In this document: positions 1-10,570 of the stretch, in pieces
Layout of the letters: each line of letters begins with the position of its first letter
Position numbering within the stretch: the first letter of the stretch is position 1
DNA from: Muricea muricata
Lineage: Eukaryota; Cnidaria; Anthozoa; Malacalcyonacea; Plexauridae
Direction: 5' to 3'
Length of the DNA: 64,000 bases
Assembly (NCBI GenBank): GCA_963855995.1
Contig: OY979718.1
Location: forward strand, 2,317,501 to 2,381,500
Made by a program: the position numbers and the translations under genes
The notes under the pieces: model-generated
Database searches by the model: none
The model's input: only the letters and a program-made list of their open reading frames with translations
What the model was told of the DNA's origin: nothing

Positions 1-419
1 AAATAAGATTATTCAAATGAAAAAAAAAACAAAGGATTATGCCAGAGCCCCCAGAGCCCTTCATTCGTCCTCCACTAGGATTGCGGGCTTTGCGTACGAG
101 ATTGTCTGTTAATATATGACGTGAGAACGAATGGTATGGTTGTTTTGTAGTATAGTCCTATTGCAGGTATTTCTGCAAAACTGTACGTAACGTGCGTTGG
201 GATGCCTGTGATATTATAAGTACCAAACCAAGTTCTTTTAATAAAAAAATTCGTACATTGAGGCGCTTCACGAAATAGAGAGAGATTTCAGATACTTTCA
301 CAGTGTTTATAGGTAATTTTATTAGCATCGCGTTGAGCCTAAATATGTACGTTTGTTGAAGACTATTCCTCATATTAAAGGAAACTTTCAAGTTGATTTC
401 AATATTAATACTTTTTCAG
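1..419 (+). other. Intron sequence upstream of the first visible MCT-a exon
   Basis: No coding exon is recognisable here. It ends in a pyrimidine-rich acceptor (AG at 418-419). By analogy with MCT-b, whose first intron is 1.7 kb, this is most likely the 3' part of MCT-a intron 1. Confidence 0.5.
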
Positions 420-3209
420 GTTGGATAGGCTCAATGGTATTTATCCTAGGATTCATGTTGTCTCCTGTCGTGCTGTATATTTACAGACGTATTGGCTTTC
501 GCTGTTGTATGTTTATCTCGAGTGTATTGTATGGTTTTTCAATATGTGTCACACCGTTTATGACGAACCTAAACATCGTTTTCTTCACTTTTTCAATTCC
601 ATTTGGGATTGCGTTGAGTTTTGCGAATATATTATCGATTACAACTCAACGAGAATATTTTGATAAATATTTTGGTTTCGCTGTTGGTGTGCGTTTTTGT
701 GCCAACTCATTGGGTTCAGTTGTGCTATCGTTTATTTTACCAATAATTTTGGCTGCGCTTGGATATAAGATGACATTTCTGTCCATGTTAGTCATTGTTC
801 CAATAATTTTATTCTATGGTTTTGTCGCTCGTAATCACACCCATCAAGAGACAGGTGCAAGGGAACAAAGTGGAAAATCTGTGATTCTTCTTTACAAAGA
901 GATTTTACGAGACAAATCTTTTGCAACATGTTTGTCAGGATTGACGATTTTTTTCCTTGTTTGCTTTGCTCCATTGATATTTATGGTAGGTACCAATTAA
1001 ATTTTAGTATTATTATTATTGTTATTAAGCACCGTTGTCTTGGCGATTGCAGTGCCATTAGCCTCATTTTGCGGTTATCTGGAAAGTCAGAATATTGTAT
1101 AGGTTTGATTTCTGCCCATGAACCGCGTGTTTTCATGCGAGTTTTCATTGAATCAAGAGCGACACAATCGTAGCTAAACCTCGTAAACCTCGATATAAAG
1201 GTGTTTAAAGTATGCACTTGAATACCTCTCCTGTCTCAAATATTCTGGGCTGTTTTTTGATGTTAAGAAAGACAAACTACAGTGGAAAGGAACGCTATTA
1301 TCTTGTTTGAAATATTATGCCAATATCTTTGCACAATCGATTTCGGGGGTTTAATTAAGCGTGGCTTGTGGCAACTACCGTAACGTTTGTTGTTACAAAA
1401 ATTGCCAAATATGACCCATCACATATTAATCTAATTTTCTAATTCAAATTTTACCCCTTAGGTTCGTTATGGTGTAACGTTAGGTTATCCATTATCAAAA
1501 GCAAAATGGTTTTTGGTTATCAGAGGATTAACAACTTTTGTAGCAAGATTGCTCGCTGGTTCTATTGGTGATCTTGCTTTAAAACATGGCAAGGTGAAAA
1601 TACTCGTTCAAGTAACGTTTGGTTTGTATAGTATATTAAATTTTACGTGTTCATTTCTTCGTACATTTCCCTTGTTACTTCTTTATATGGCTTTAATTGG
1701 AATACTCGAGGGCGTGTGGTGGGTGATATATCCAGTCTTGGTTATGGAAATTACAGGAGGATATTCTTTCAATGAAGCTTTATCCTTGAGCAATTTTACT
1801 GGCGCTTGGGCGTGTCTTGTTGGTATTCCCTCGTCAGGTACTGTGCTGTTTTACAAATCCACTATGAGCGACCATGTTTTATCAGCAGATACAAACTGAT
1901 ACAAACTCGAGAGTCGTATATCTAATACAACCTACACGCGAATGTGAATAATATCTAATACAACCTGCACGCGAATGTGAATAATATCTATTATTATATA
2001 CTGAATGTCAAAGTTCATTTATTCCTGTTTCTTATTGGTTAAGAACGTATCACGTGATAGTGGAGAAATTCTACTGTCTCCCTGGCAACGTAGCTAAGCG
2101 GTGGACATTACTTTTATTCACCGGTAAATAACAAATCCACAGAGCCTCACGCAGCCATGTCAGGTAAAAGGTAATCCTTTTTACACATGTTTGATTGATT
2201 TGTGGTACTTTTCTTCTCTTTTGACACTCAGTATATAATAAAATACTTATTGACTGAGACCTCGGGAAAGCAGTATGTTTTGTGGACCCTCGACTGTCGA
2301 TGTTTCCCTCGGCTTCGCCTCGGGAAACATCGACAGTCTCTGGTCCACAAAACATACTGTTTCCCTCGGTCTCAGTCAATAAGTGTTAAATACAACCTAC
2401 ACGCGAATGGTGTGAATGTTTGCGAGACTGTCCAATTTTGTAGATCTATTTTACATCTTATTCATTAAGACTAGAAAATTTAAGTCTAATTTTATGTAAA
2501 TTAAAGAAATGTGTATCACATATACATACTACTTTAAATGTTTGTTGTCGTGAATTATTTGATAATTGAATTCAAAAATGTTTAATTATATCTAACTTTA
2601 AAGATAGAATAAAGTGTAACTGCGTTAATATAGACATATACCCGTTTCTTGTCATATACTTCAAGCTAAACCAATAATGATAAAATTGTGTATTGCCTTC
2701 CACTCACCAGCTACTGTCATTACGGCAGCCCGAGCCCTTGTGACACTCGGAGGCGGTTTGCCTCTGAGTGTCACAAGGGCTCGGGCTGCCGTAATGACAG
2801 TAGCTGGTGAGTGGAAGGCAATACACAATTTTATCATTATTGGTTTAGCTTGAAGTATATGACAAGAAACGGGTATATGTCTATATTAACGCAGTTACAC
2901 TTTATTCTATCTTTATCTATTTCACTGCGTACAATTTACTATTTTAAATATCTAACTTTGTTTTTCATTTCTGTAGGTTGGATTTTTGATGAAACTAATG
3001 ACTTTCGTTACGTATTTTACACTGTGTCGGGGTTGTCGTTGTTAGCAGCGTTCATACTGAATATAAGCTCGCGGATAAGAGTTGAGAAAGAATATTCACT
3101 GATACAAAAAAGTAAAGATGATACAGAAGATCTTGCATCTTGTGAAATAGCGGAATCTGAAAGTGGCACGATGTCTCAAACAAAGTTGGTGTACGAAACG
3201 ACAGTTTAA
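420..3209 (+). CDS. Monocarboxylate-transporter-like MFS protein, MCT-a (5' part missing)
   Basis: SLC16-type major-facilitator transporter; the family moves monocarboxylates or related small molecules across membranes. Exons seen: 420-985, 1462-1837 and 2977-3209 (stop included), joined in phases 0 and 1. The first exon, which should carry the start and the acidic-G-aromatic-W signature, must lie left of the window, because the exon at 420 begins in phase 1 after an AG. Visible marks are the loop RRIGFR, the second family signature around EYFDKYFGFAVG, and many hydrophobic segments. The 376-base middle exon is exactly as long as its counterpart in MCT-b (17224-20860), and wording such as RYGVTLGYPLSKAKW is nearly identical, so the two are paralogues. 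The last 40 or so residues are a polar cytosolic tail. Family sure; substrate unknown. Confidence 0.88.
1921..1986. repeat. Two tandem copies of a 33-base unit
   Basis: The unit contains ACAACCTACACGCGAATGTG and is repeated with one substitution, inside the MCT-a intron 1838-2976. A third partial copy lies near 2390-2412, just after the hairpin 2245-2384, so the whole stretch 1920-2412 may be one inserted element. Confidence 0.8.
2245..2384. repeat. 140-base inverted repeat (hairpin) in MCT-a intron
   Basis: The arms, about 68 bases each, read ACTTATTGACTGAGACC at the left and its complement GGTCTCAGTCAATAAGT at the right, with a handful of mismatches and almost no loop. It lies in the intron between exons 1462-1837 and 2977-3209. 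Confidence 0.9.
2599..2915. repeat. 317-base near-perfect inverted repeat in MCT-a intron
   Basis: The arms are about 155 bases each and almost identical, with a loop of only a few bases near 2757. A 12-base direct repeat, ATATCTAACTTT, lies at 2588-2599 and again at 2948-2959, which could be a duplication left by insertion. The right flank ends 17 bases before the exon at 2977, so the hairpin sits close to the branch point and acceptor. Confidence 0.93.
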
Positions 3210-3348
3210 AAGTGTTATTTCCCGTATTATGTATGTCTGTATGTAAAACTTTATTCAATAACGCTAGCCCCATCAGCAAATGCTGGTTTCCGTGGAGGGC
3301 GTCTCAACATATAATTATTTTCAAAATATCTACCTATTATTATAGTAT

Positions 3349-3354
3349 AATAAA
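3349..3354 (+). terminator. Possible poly(A) signal AATAAA after MCT-a
   Basis: An AATAAA hexamer lies 140 bases after the MCT-a stop. It is the first canonical one on this strand, but nothing else supports it. Confidence 0.4.
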
Positions 3355-3404
3355 TTAATCTGGTGTGACCCGTATGTTATTTATAAATGGGTGGACAGAA
3401 CTTG

Positions 3405-3470
3405 CTAATTTGGAAGACTGTTCCACAGTTTTCCCCCACTATAATTAAAACTTTTTTTGAGAAACTCCCT
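3405..3470 (-). mobile_element. LINE 3'-end fragment joined to gypsy integrase
   Basis: The last 20 or so residues of the ORF that ends at 3405 contain SGGKLWNSLPN, a motif I know from the end of non-LTR retrotransposon reverse transcriptases, not from gypsy integrases. It runs in frame from gypsy integrase sequence, so the reading frame is a chance fusion of two elements. Confidence 0.5.
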
Positions 3471-4461
3471 TTTTATAGTGTGTGGATGTTTGTTGTACGG
3501 TGAGGATAGTTTATTGACGAGTCTTTGACGAACAAGAACAGTGTCGCCAACTTTGAAGCTGTGTGGCCTTGCTTTGGCGGCGGTATCAGCATATTTCTTC
3601 ATCTTCTCCTTCTTTTTGAGATCGGTATCGGCGAATTGAGAGCGTGATGGTGACGTGGGGACTAGTTCGGGTAGCTTGACGTTCATTTTTCGTCCAAAGA
3701 GGAGCTCGGCAGGGGAAACGCCAGTGGTGGAATGTGGTGTCGCACGATAGTTTCGGAGAAAGAGAAACAGTTCTTGCTTCCAATTCTTGTTTTCAAGGTG
3801 TGCAGCGCGGAGCGTTTTTTGTATTGTTCGCATGAAACGTTCCGACTCCGAATTGGCTTTTGGCCACGCAGGAGTAATTTTTCGATGGTGGAAACCCATG
3901 TGCTGTGCGAATTGGGCAAACAAGTGACTTTGGAATGGTGGTTTATTGTCAGACTTGATTTCTGCCGGAATTCCATGCGTGGATAAAATGCGGTCAAGTT
4001 TCGGGATGACGGTGTTTGAACGTAGAAGGTAGAACGAACGATCTCAACCTCTGGATAGCGAGACTATTCGTCGATTACCACGAAGAGCATATCACCGGAG
4101 GGAAGAGGGCCACAGAAATCGATAGAGAGTTGTTGCCATGGAGCTGGGGGTAGCTCTGTCATACTTAGGGGTTCGAAAGGATGTTGAATGGTGGTGGCCT
4201 GGCAAGCAAGGCAATTGTCAAGCAATTTTTTCGTAAGACCATCAATTCCAGGAAACCAAATCTTTTCGCGGAGGAGCTATCATGGTCATCAGAAACACTC
4301 AGTTCGTCACGAATATTGCAGAGAGCATAAAGGTCTTGGGAGTTGACAAGGGTACCGGGTGTCTGTAGAGTGGAGTACCAGGAGTTGTTACGGAGAGCAG
4401 CGATAACAGCTTGCAGAGTCAGGTCAGCACGGGGGAATTGTTTCACTTCAGCAACGGTCAT
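3405..4461 (-). pseudogene. Gypsy-1 integrase region, frameshifted
   Basis: Pieces in different frames (4461-4165, then about 4250-3925, then 3923-3470) together cover the zinc-binding N-terminal part (NCLACQATT), the start of the catalytic core (QQLSIDFCGPLP) and the core's C-terminal half. The last piece reads PAWPKANSESERFMRTIQKT and NYRATPHSTTGVSPAELLFG. It inserts transposon cDNA into chromosomes when intact. Frame changes near 4250 and 3925 and an in-frame stop near 4070 make it non-functional. Confidence 0.85.
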
Positions 4462-4484
4462 AGCTTTTGGGGTGGTACGAAAGG

Positions 4485-5843
4485 CTAAGAACGCGATATA
4501 TTCTTAAGCTTGGTCGGATGCAGTGGAAGAATGGCTAGTAGCGAGAGGGTGGCGGGACAAATAATCCGCGGGGTTAGTTTTGCCAGGGGAATAGGAAATG
4601 GTGAAATGATATGGTTGAAGCTTGAGCGTTCTAACCGGGCATTGGAGCGAGCAGCAGGATTGGTAAAAATGCGTTCAAGAGGTTTATGATCGGTGATGAT
4701 GGTGAATTTGGCGCCATGGATGGAAATGTGGAAATGTTCGCAAGCAAACAGGACGCCGAGGGCTTCTCGTTCTGTTTGGGAATAATACCGCTGAAAAACG
4801 CTGGAAAATGTTGTGGTATAACGGCTTTCGGGTGCGAGTTCAAGTTTGTGGTAACCAGAATTCAAATCAATTTTAGAGAAAACGGTGGCACCGTTTAGAT
4901 CATGGATCAGGTCATCAATAGTGGGTGCAATATGACGTTCACAAAGAATCGCACGATTGGGTTGGCGCATGTGGACGCAGAGACGGATCTCATCAGGGTT
5001 CTTTGGTTTTGGTGTGACAACAAGGGGGGATACCCAAGGGGCTGGGCCATCAACCGGTTCAATAATACCCTGACGTTCAAGTTTGTCAAGTTCAGTGTCG
5101 AGCTTTTTCCGAAGGTGGAACGGGATTCGCCGATGTGGTTGCGTCACGGGGGGTACAGAAGGATCGATATGGTGATGAACTTGAAAATCCTTCATCTTGC
5201 CAATGCCGTCAAAAAGATCTGAACATTCAGAACGTAACTGCGTGCTGCTAAGTGCGGAAGGAACTGTGGTGGAGCTGACAGATGTGTCGGTTTGAGCGAT
5301 GACAGAGATAAGTTCTAATTCATTTGCAGTTTTGTAGCTTAAAAGGCACCCATTTTCACCTTTGAGGACATAAATGGTAGCGGGGGTTACGCGTGTTCTC
5401 GATGCAACATGAGTAGAAAACGTCCCTAGAACAGATAGAGGTGAAGTACCGCCATAACTGTAGATTTTGGTGAGGGTAGGACGCAATGAGAGCTGTTTAT
5501 TCTGTGGGGATTTCGTGATAGCGTGATAAGCTTTTTCATCAATTATATTAATGCTGGCGCCGGAATCAATCAACACTTGAAGTGGGACATTTGCAATAAC
5601 GACTTTGGCCTTGGGGGTGGTTTGATAATTAACCTGGGATATAGTTACTCGGAAAAGATACTCATCATGAGAGATAGGGCATTGTTCAGCATCGGTAACG
5701 TGATGAATCTCGCGTGGAGGGGGTTGACGTGGAAAAGAGTTAGTAGGGGGTGGTTTCAGACGCGATGGAGGACGGGGGGAGCGATTGTCAGCAAGCGGTG
5801 GTCGGATAGGTTTAGATCGACAACAGCGGGCGAAATGGTTCAT
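4485..5843 (-). pseudogene. Gypsy-1 protease / reverse transcriptase / RNase H ORF with internal deletion
   Basis: An open frame of about 452 codons. A zinc knuckle of CX2CX4HX4C form (CHSCGKMNHFARCC) overlaps its start. The protease active site LIDSGAS is at about residues 91-97. Reverse transcriptase begins at about 220 (FSKIDLNSGYHKLEL at 322-336). At about residue 346, near base 4805, it jumps directly into RNase H (YYSQTEREALGVLFACEHF, then TDHKPLERIF). The RT palm with its catalytic YxDD motif is missing although the frame stays open. After about residue 400 the frame no longer matches RNase H, which indicates another frameshift. Confidence 0.88.
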
Positions 5844-6002
5844 TTTTCCGCACGAATGACACTGGGAACCGTGCGCAGGACAGCTAGCTGGACCTCGAGG
5901 ATGAGGATAGGCATAACCGCAGTGTCCACACGTAGATGATGGCGCAGGAAACTCTCGAGATCGGGGAGGCGGAATAGAAGGCGATTGACGGAATTGAGAG
6001 CG

Positions 6003-6511
6003 CTAAAACGTACGAGTATAGTTTAAAAGTTCAGGTTCATTCGGGAAGGTAGACTGAGATTCAATACCAGAAGCCTGTTTTTCAGCCATTTCCATGGTAC
6101 GACCGAGATCAAGGAGTGCTTTGAGGGTTAAAGATGATTCACGAAGTGCGCGTCGACGAGGGTGAGACGAAGAACAGTTAAGGATTATCTGCGATTTGAT
6201 TTCTTTGTCCACAGAGTTAAACGCGCAAGTTGAGGCTAATTGACGCGGACATGTGGCGAATTGATCCAGCGTCTCATTCGGTTGTTGGCGAGCTTGACGA
6301 AAAAGGTATGTTTCGTAATCAACGTTGCGTTGTGGCGTAAAGTGCTCGGTTAGACGGCCCATTGCTGCCTTGACTCTTTTTCGTCACCGGTTTCACTTAA
6401 AGTCTCGAATATATCAAACGCTGACGAACCAATGTAGTGCAAAAGAAGTGCGCGTTTGCGAGTGTCGTCTTCGATGTTCATGGCAAGAAGAAAGTTTCCA
6501 GCTCGTTGGGT
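6003..6511 (-). pseudogene. Gypsy-1 gag, 5'-truncated and frameshifted
   Basis: Two overlapping frames resemble gypsy Gag capsid: NFLLAMNIEDDTRKRALLLH near 6500-6440, then VDYETYLFRQARQQPNETLD near 6330-6270. The frame changes at about 6360. Everything upstream of the NFLLAM block is replaced by a BEL/Pao LTR at 6512. Confidence 0.8.
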
Positions 6512-6955
6512 TGTTATGACTATATTAATCTTTAATATCAATGGCATACTAATATATACAAGTGAAGTCACATACATGCATGACGTCAGGTTATTACAGT
6601 GTTGGGAGTTGGATTGAAAGGCCTTAGTACCTTAACAACTACACACAATTTGTGTAAGGCCTTGTGCCGTGTGAATACTTGCTATAAAGAAGTTAAAGAT
6701 TATTACTGAATAAAGTCAAGGAAGAACCATTACCGAAAGGGTTGTTCTCAGGCATACAAGAGAGATAAGTTGAACTGAGATATATGTATATAATTATATA
6801 GTAATCTAATTACATTATAAAGACGCTAATTATCTGTTAGACAAATTCGAAGAAACAAATAGTTTATATATCTATCTGGGTCACACTGATATTTGTTGCG
6901 AGTGAAACCGGACCGAAACGCGAGAATCGTTACACTCACACTTACTCTCGTAACA
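6512..6955 (-). repeat. Long terminal repeat (3' LTR) of the BEL/Pao element
   Basis: A 444-base segment with matching ends, TGTTA...TAACA, lies directly downstream (minus strand) of the BEL/Pao integrase-end ORF and directly upstream of truncated gypsy gag. An ATTAAA lies close to its end. No second copy is visible, so the call rests on position and termini. Confidence 0.55.
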
Positions 6956-6996
6956 ATGATGAAAGCAGAAAAATTTTAGAAAACCTATGCAAAAAT

Positions 6997-7230
6997 TCAT
7001 GAAGAAATGTCAAGTTTGGTCATACTGAGGAAGGAATAACACTCAGTATCAATAACATGCCCATAAAACAAAAAAGAAAGAAAAGTATTTTTTCCGCCCA
7101 TGCACCTTATATACTCGAGTCGTCTAACAATTCCATCTCGTCCATTGTATAATTCTTCCACGATACCGAGGGGCCATTTACCGCGACTACGTTCATCGCA
7201 ATGAATTATAACGATATCTCCCTTTTTCAC
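6997..7230 (-). pseudogene. BEL/Pao integrase C-terminal domain (DUF5641-like)
   Basis: The reading MKKGDIVIIHCDERSRGKWP followed by GIVEELYNGRDGIVR matches the conserved end of BEL/Pao polyproteins, the small barrel after the integrase core. The part beyond RYLEYIRC is frameshifted relative to the family. Confidence 0.8.
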
Positions 7231-7648
7231 TGTAAAGGTTGACTTAATTCTTTGTGCTCTTGATTATATCGCTCTCGTAGTCCACGAACATACTCTGTTG
7301 ACCGTCTCTTCCTCATCGCTTGTTTGTTCGATGTGATGACCTTCCAACTCTGGCGCCTATGTACAACCGACGAACAGCATGGAATTTAGAGTCAATATTG
7401 GTAACTGAACATCATCTTCTAGTGGCCTTTCATTCAACGCGACTTCAGTGTCCAAGAGGACCTCTTTTAGCTCATCCCATCTCAGTGATCCTTGACCAAT
7501 CGTTTTATATAGAGCTCGTTTAACCAATCTGAGCAGGCGCTCGAACTGTCCTCCCGACTAGGGGACGCAGCGCTTAGTTTGAATTGCTATTCAATTCGAT
7601 TCTTGCTCAGCAATTAACTTCTCGTCACTCTGAGCCTTACGTAGCCAG

Positions 7649-7966
7649 TCAGCAGCTGACACAAAGGTCTTTTGCATTGTCAGAATACACTTTGTTGGGT
7701 CTTCCTTTCCTAGCAATAAACTGCTTGAAACCTTTGGAAAACTTCGCGGTGTCTAGACTGGGGATCAACTCGAAATGTACCGCCCGCGTAAAAGACTGCA
7801 GCAATAGAGCAAAACGTATTCCTTCCCTTCGTCCTTTCGTCTCTTCACATACTTGATAGGGCCCGCAAAGTCTATACGTATCGCTTAATTTCAGCTGTTC
7901 GATCTTGTGGGAACACGCCTGGGGGTGGTTGTTGAACTGCGTTTGCTTGGAATCACCGGCAGCCAT
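7649..7966 (-). pseudogene. BEL/Pao integrase catalytic core fragment
   Basis: It contains FTRAVHFELIPSLDTAKF and a downstream VYSDNAKD, the conserved D-containing blocks of the BEL/Pao integrase core. The usual tryptophan-rich strand before it is scrambled, so it cannot be active. Confidence 0.8.
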
Positions 7967-8512
7967 AACACTTTTTGATAACCTTTTGAGTAAGTTGCCT
8001 CAGTCGAGGTAGCCCGTCTGACTTTAGCCGTGTTCATTCCCACCCCCCCCCCCCCACCCCCGTGCAGGGTTTGTAAATAGGAATCTTCTACCACCTTGGT
8101 CGTGAAGATATGCTTGTTTGGCAGTCATATTGGGTAATGGCGAGGGTAATGGCTTTGGATACGTCCTCTGCATTCCAAGACACCTTGAAGATATTCTTGC
8201 AGGTTAATTAAGACGCTCTTTTTCATCACCGTCATCCCAATCTCGTTGTACTCTCTTTTCTTTGAACGTGTACTGCTGCTCGATTTCTTCGGTCGTTAGT
8301 GGTCCGAAAATTCGGTTGTTAACAGGACGTCGTCATAGATTTCCCACGAACCTTGTGATCCACGAACATATTCTCAGAGCTTTCCGTTTTGCAAACTTCT
8401 CAAGGATGTAGTCGAAACCATCCGAGTTCTCTTGGGTCACTCTCATTATAGCTTTGATGATCTTGGCTTCTGCTTCACTTTCTTTCGTGGATTGGGTAAC
8501 AATATCATCAGG

Positions 8513-9107
8513 TTAACTACGGTTATCTTTGAGCCAATCAGGACCGTTTAAACACAGCTCGTTTCCTTTTACTTCTCCACCTCGATTTGCGACATCAGCA
8601 GGATTGCGATCAGTCGAAACATATCGCCACGCTATGCTGGGTTTGGACTGAATCTTTTTCACCCGGTTTGCAGCAAACTGTTTATGTTGTCCACCGTCCT
8701 TGATCCAGTGGAGCACCACTGTACTATCGAGCCAACCGAACGTGTCTTCAAGCATTTTGGAGCATTTCGTACGTTATCTAACAAGTTGCAGGCCATGTGC
8801 GCCGAGACCAGCTCCAAGCTTGGTATGGTCAAACCTTGTTTTGCGAGTCTCGCCTTGGCGGTTACGATACCTTGTGTTGTACCAGAGGGTTGGTTGACTG
8901 CAGCGTAGACAACAGCCGCCACGCCTTTGCCACTCGCATAGTCGCATCCCAGAATCCGTGCAACTGAATTGAATCGATATTTTCTTGGAACATTGGTATT
9001 AAACGCAGTACGGCCACTAGGTTTGGCCGTTGTTTCACCCAATTAATCAAACTTTTCTTTTGCTCTGTAGATAATGGAGCATCCCACGGTATCTTCTTTT
9101 GACACAC
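8513..9107 (-). pseudogene. BEL/Pao RT connection and RNase H fragment
   Basis: Overlapping frames 9107-8862, 9042-8659 and 8755-8513 give QKKIPWDAPLS, then a degenerate RNase H start, then KARLAKQGLTIPSLELVSAH and DSTVVLHWIKDGGQHKQFAA, ending in NPADVANRGGEV. These are the ordered blocks of Pao-type RNase H. Frame changes near 8900 and 8700 break it. Confidence 0.82.
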
Positions 9108-9320
9108 TTCGCGATAGATTATCTTTCCTTGTAAAGTTGTCGATGATTACAGTCCGATCGGGTCAAAGACTTGAGCCAGTTTGCTTAGAATCCTGCGATT
9201 AGTTGAAATCACTTTACTCTTTGGAACAACAACCTTTACTTCGTCTTTGGACCAGGCTAGCCCGAGAATACTCGCGTCTATTTCACCAGGTGCCCCCAGT
9301 TGCTGTTTTGGAAACAATCG

Positions 9321-10231
<911 letters not shown>

Positions 10232-10386
10232 TGGTCAAATTGCCTCCTCCCGACTCACAATTACAGCATTATGATTATGATATAATTATGTCCTCAGGGG
10301 GTATTCTTATTATAAAGATCAATGCCCAACATAATGCTTTGAGTAAAGCCATAAAAACAAGATTTAAAATAGAAATTATTTATTGT

Positions 10387-10417
10387 GACGTTTCGTCTTA
10401 ACTTAAGACATCTTCAG
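10387..10417 (-). ncRNA. Hammerhead-like ribozyme core in PLE-1 3' end (probably degenerate)
   Basis: On the minus strand: CTGAAGA, one extra base, then a seven-pair stem (GTCTTAA / TTAAGAC), then GAAACGTC. This is the CUGANGA - stem II - GAAA order of hammerhead ribozymes, known in Penelope-like elements. The extra base after CTGAAGA and the lack of a loop in stem III make self-cleavage doubtful. Confidence 0.45.
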
Positions 10418-10570
10418 ACAAGTGGATAATATTACATACAAAGTTTAAATATATATCTATGCTAATAGTGTTGTTATATTTACAAGGTGTAAAATTACAA
10501 GGGTTAATTAAGGATATAGACGTGTGAAGGTGGATAGGACATTACAAACACACACAACATAAACGACAAA

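Larger units (their letters stand above)
3470..6511 (-). mobile_element. Ty3/gypsy LTR retrotransposon, degenerate and truncated (gypsy-1)
   Basis: On the minus strand the order is gag, zinc knuckle, aspartic protease, reverse transcriptase, RNase H and integrase, the normal Ty3/gypsy order. No LTR of its own is visible at either end. The gag end at 6511 abuts the LTR of a BEL/Pao element and the integrase end runs into a LINE fragment. Several frameshifts and an internal RT deletion show it is dead. Confidence 0.9.
6997..9320 (-). mobile_element. BEL/Pao LTR retrotransposon, 5'-truncated and degenerate
   Basis: On the minus strand: the C-terminal part of reverse transcriptase (about 9310-9060, with RRILSKLAQVFDPIGL then a stop), Pao-type RNase H (9042-8513, in two overlapping frames), integrase core (7966-7649) and the C-terminal integrase domain with KKGDIVIIHCDERSRGKWPL (7230-6997). 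The order is typical of BEL/Pao. Gag, protease and most of RT are absent, and stops and frameshifts break every domain. A C-rich run at 8041-8059 lies in the damaged part before integrase. Confidence 0.88.

Noticed and set aside
353-419. MCT-a first exon beginning at base 353
   Set aside because: The open frame starts with a TTG, lacks the expected signature, and a clear acceptor at 418-419 starts the real exon at 420.
4686-5222. Plus-strand ORFs over the gypsy element
   Set aside because: Antisense shadows of the pol frame; no family likeness.
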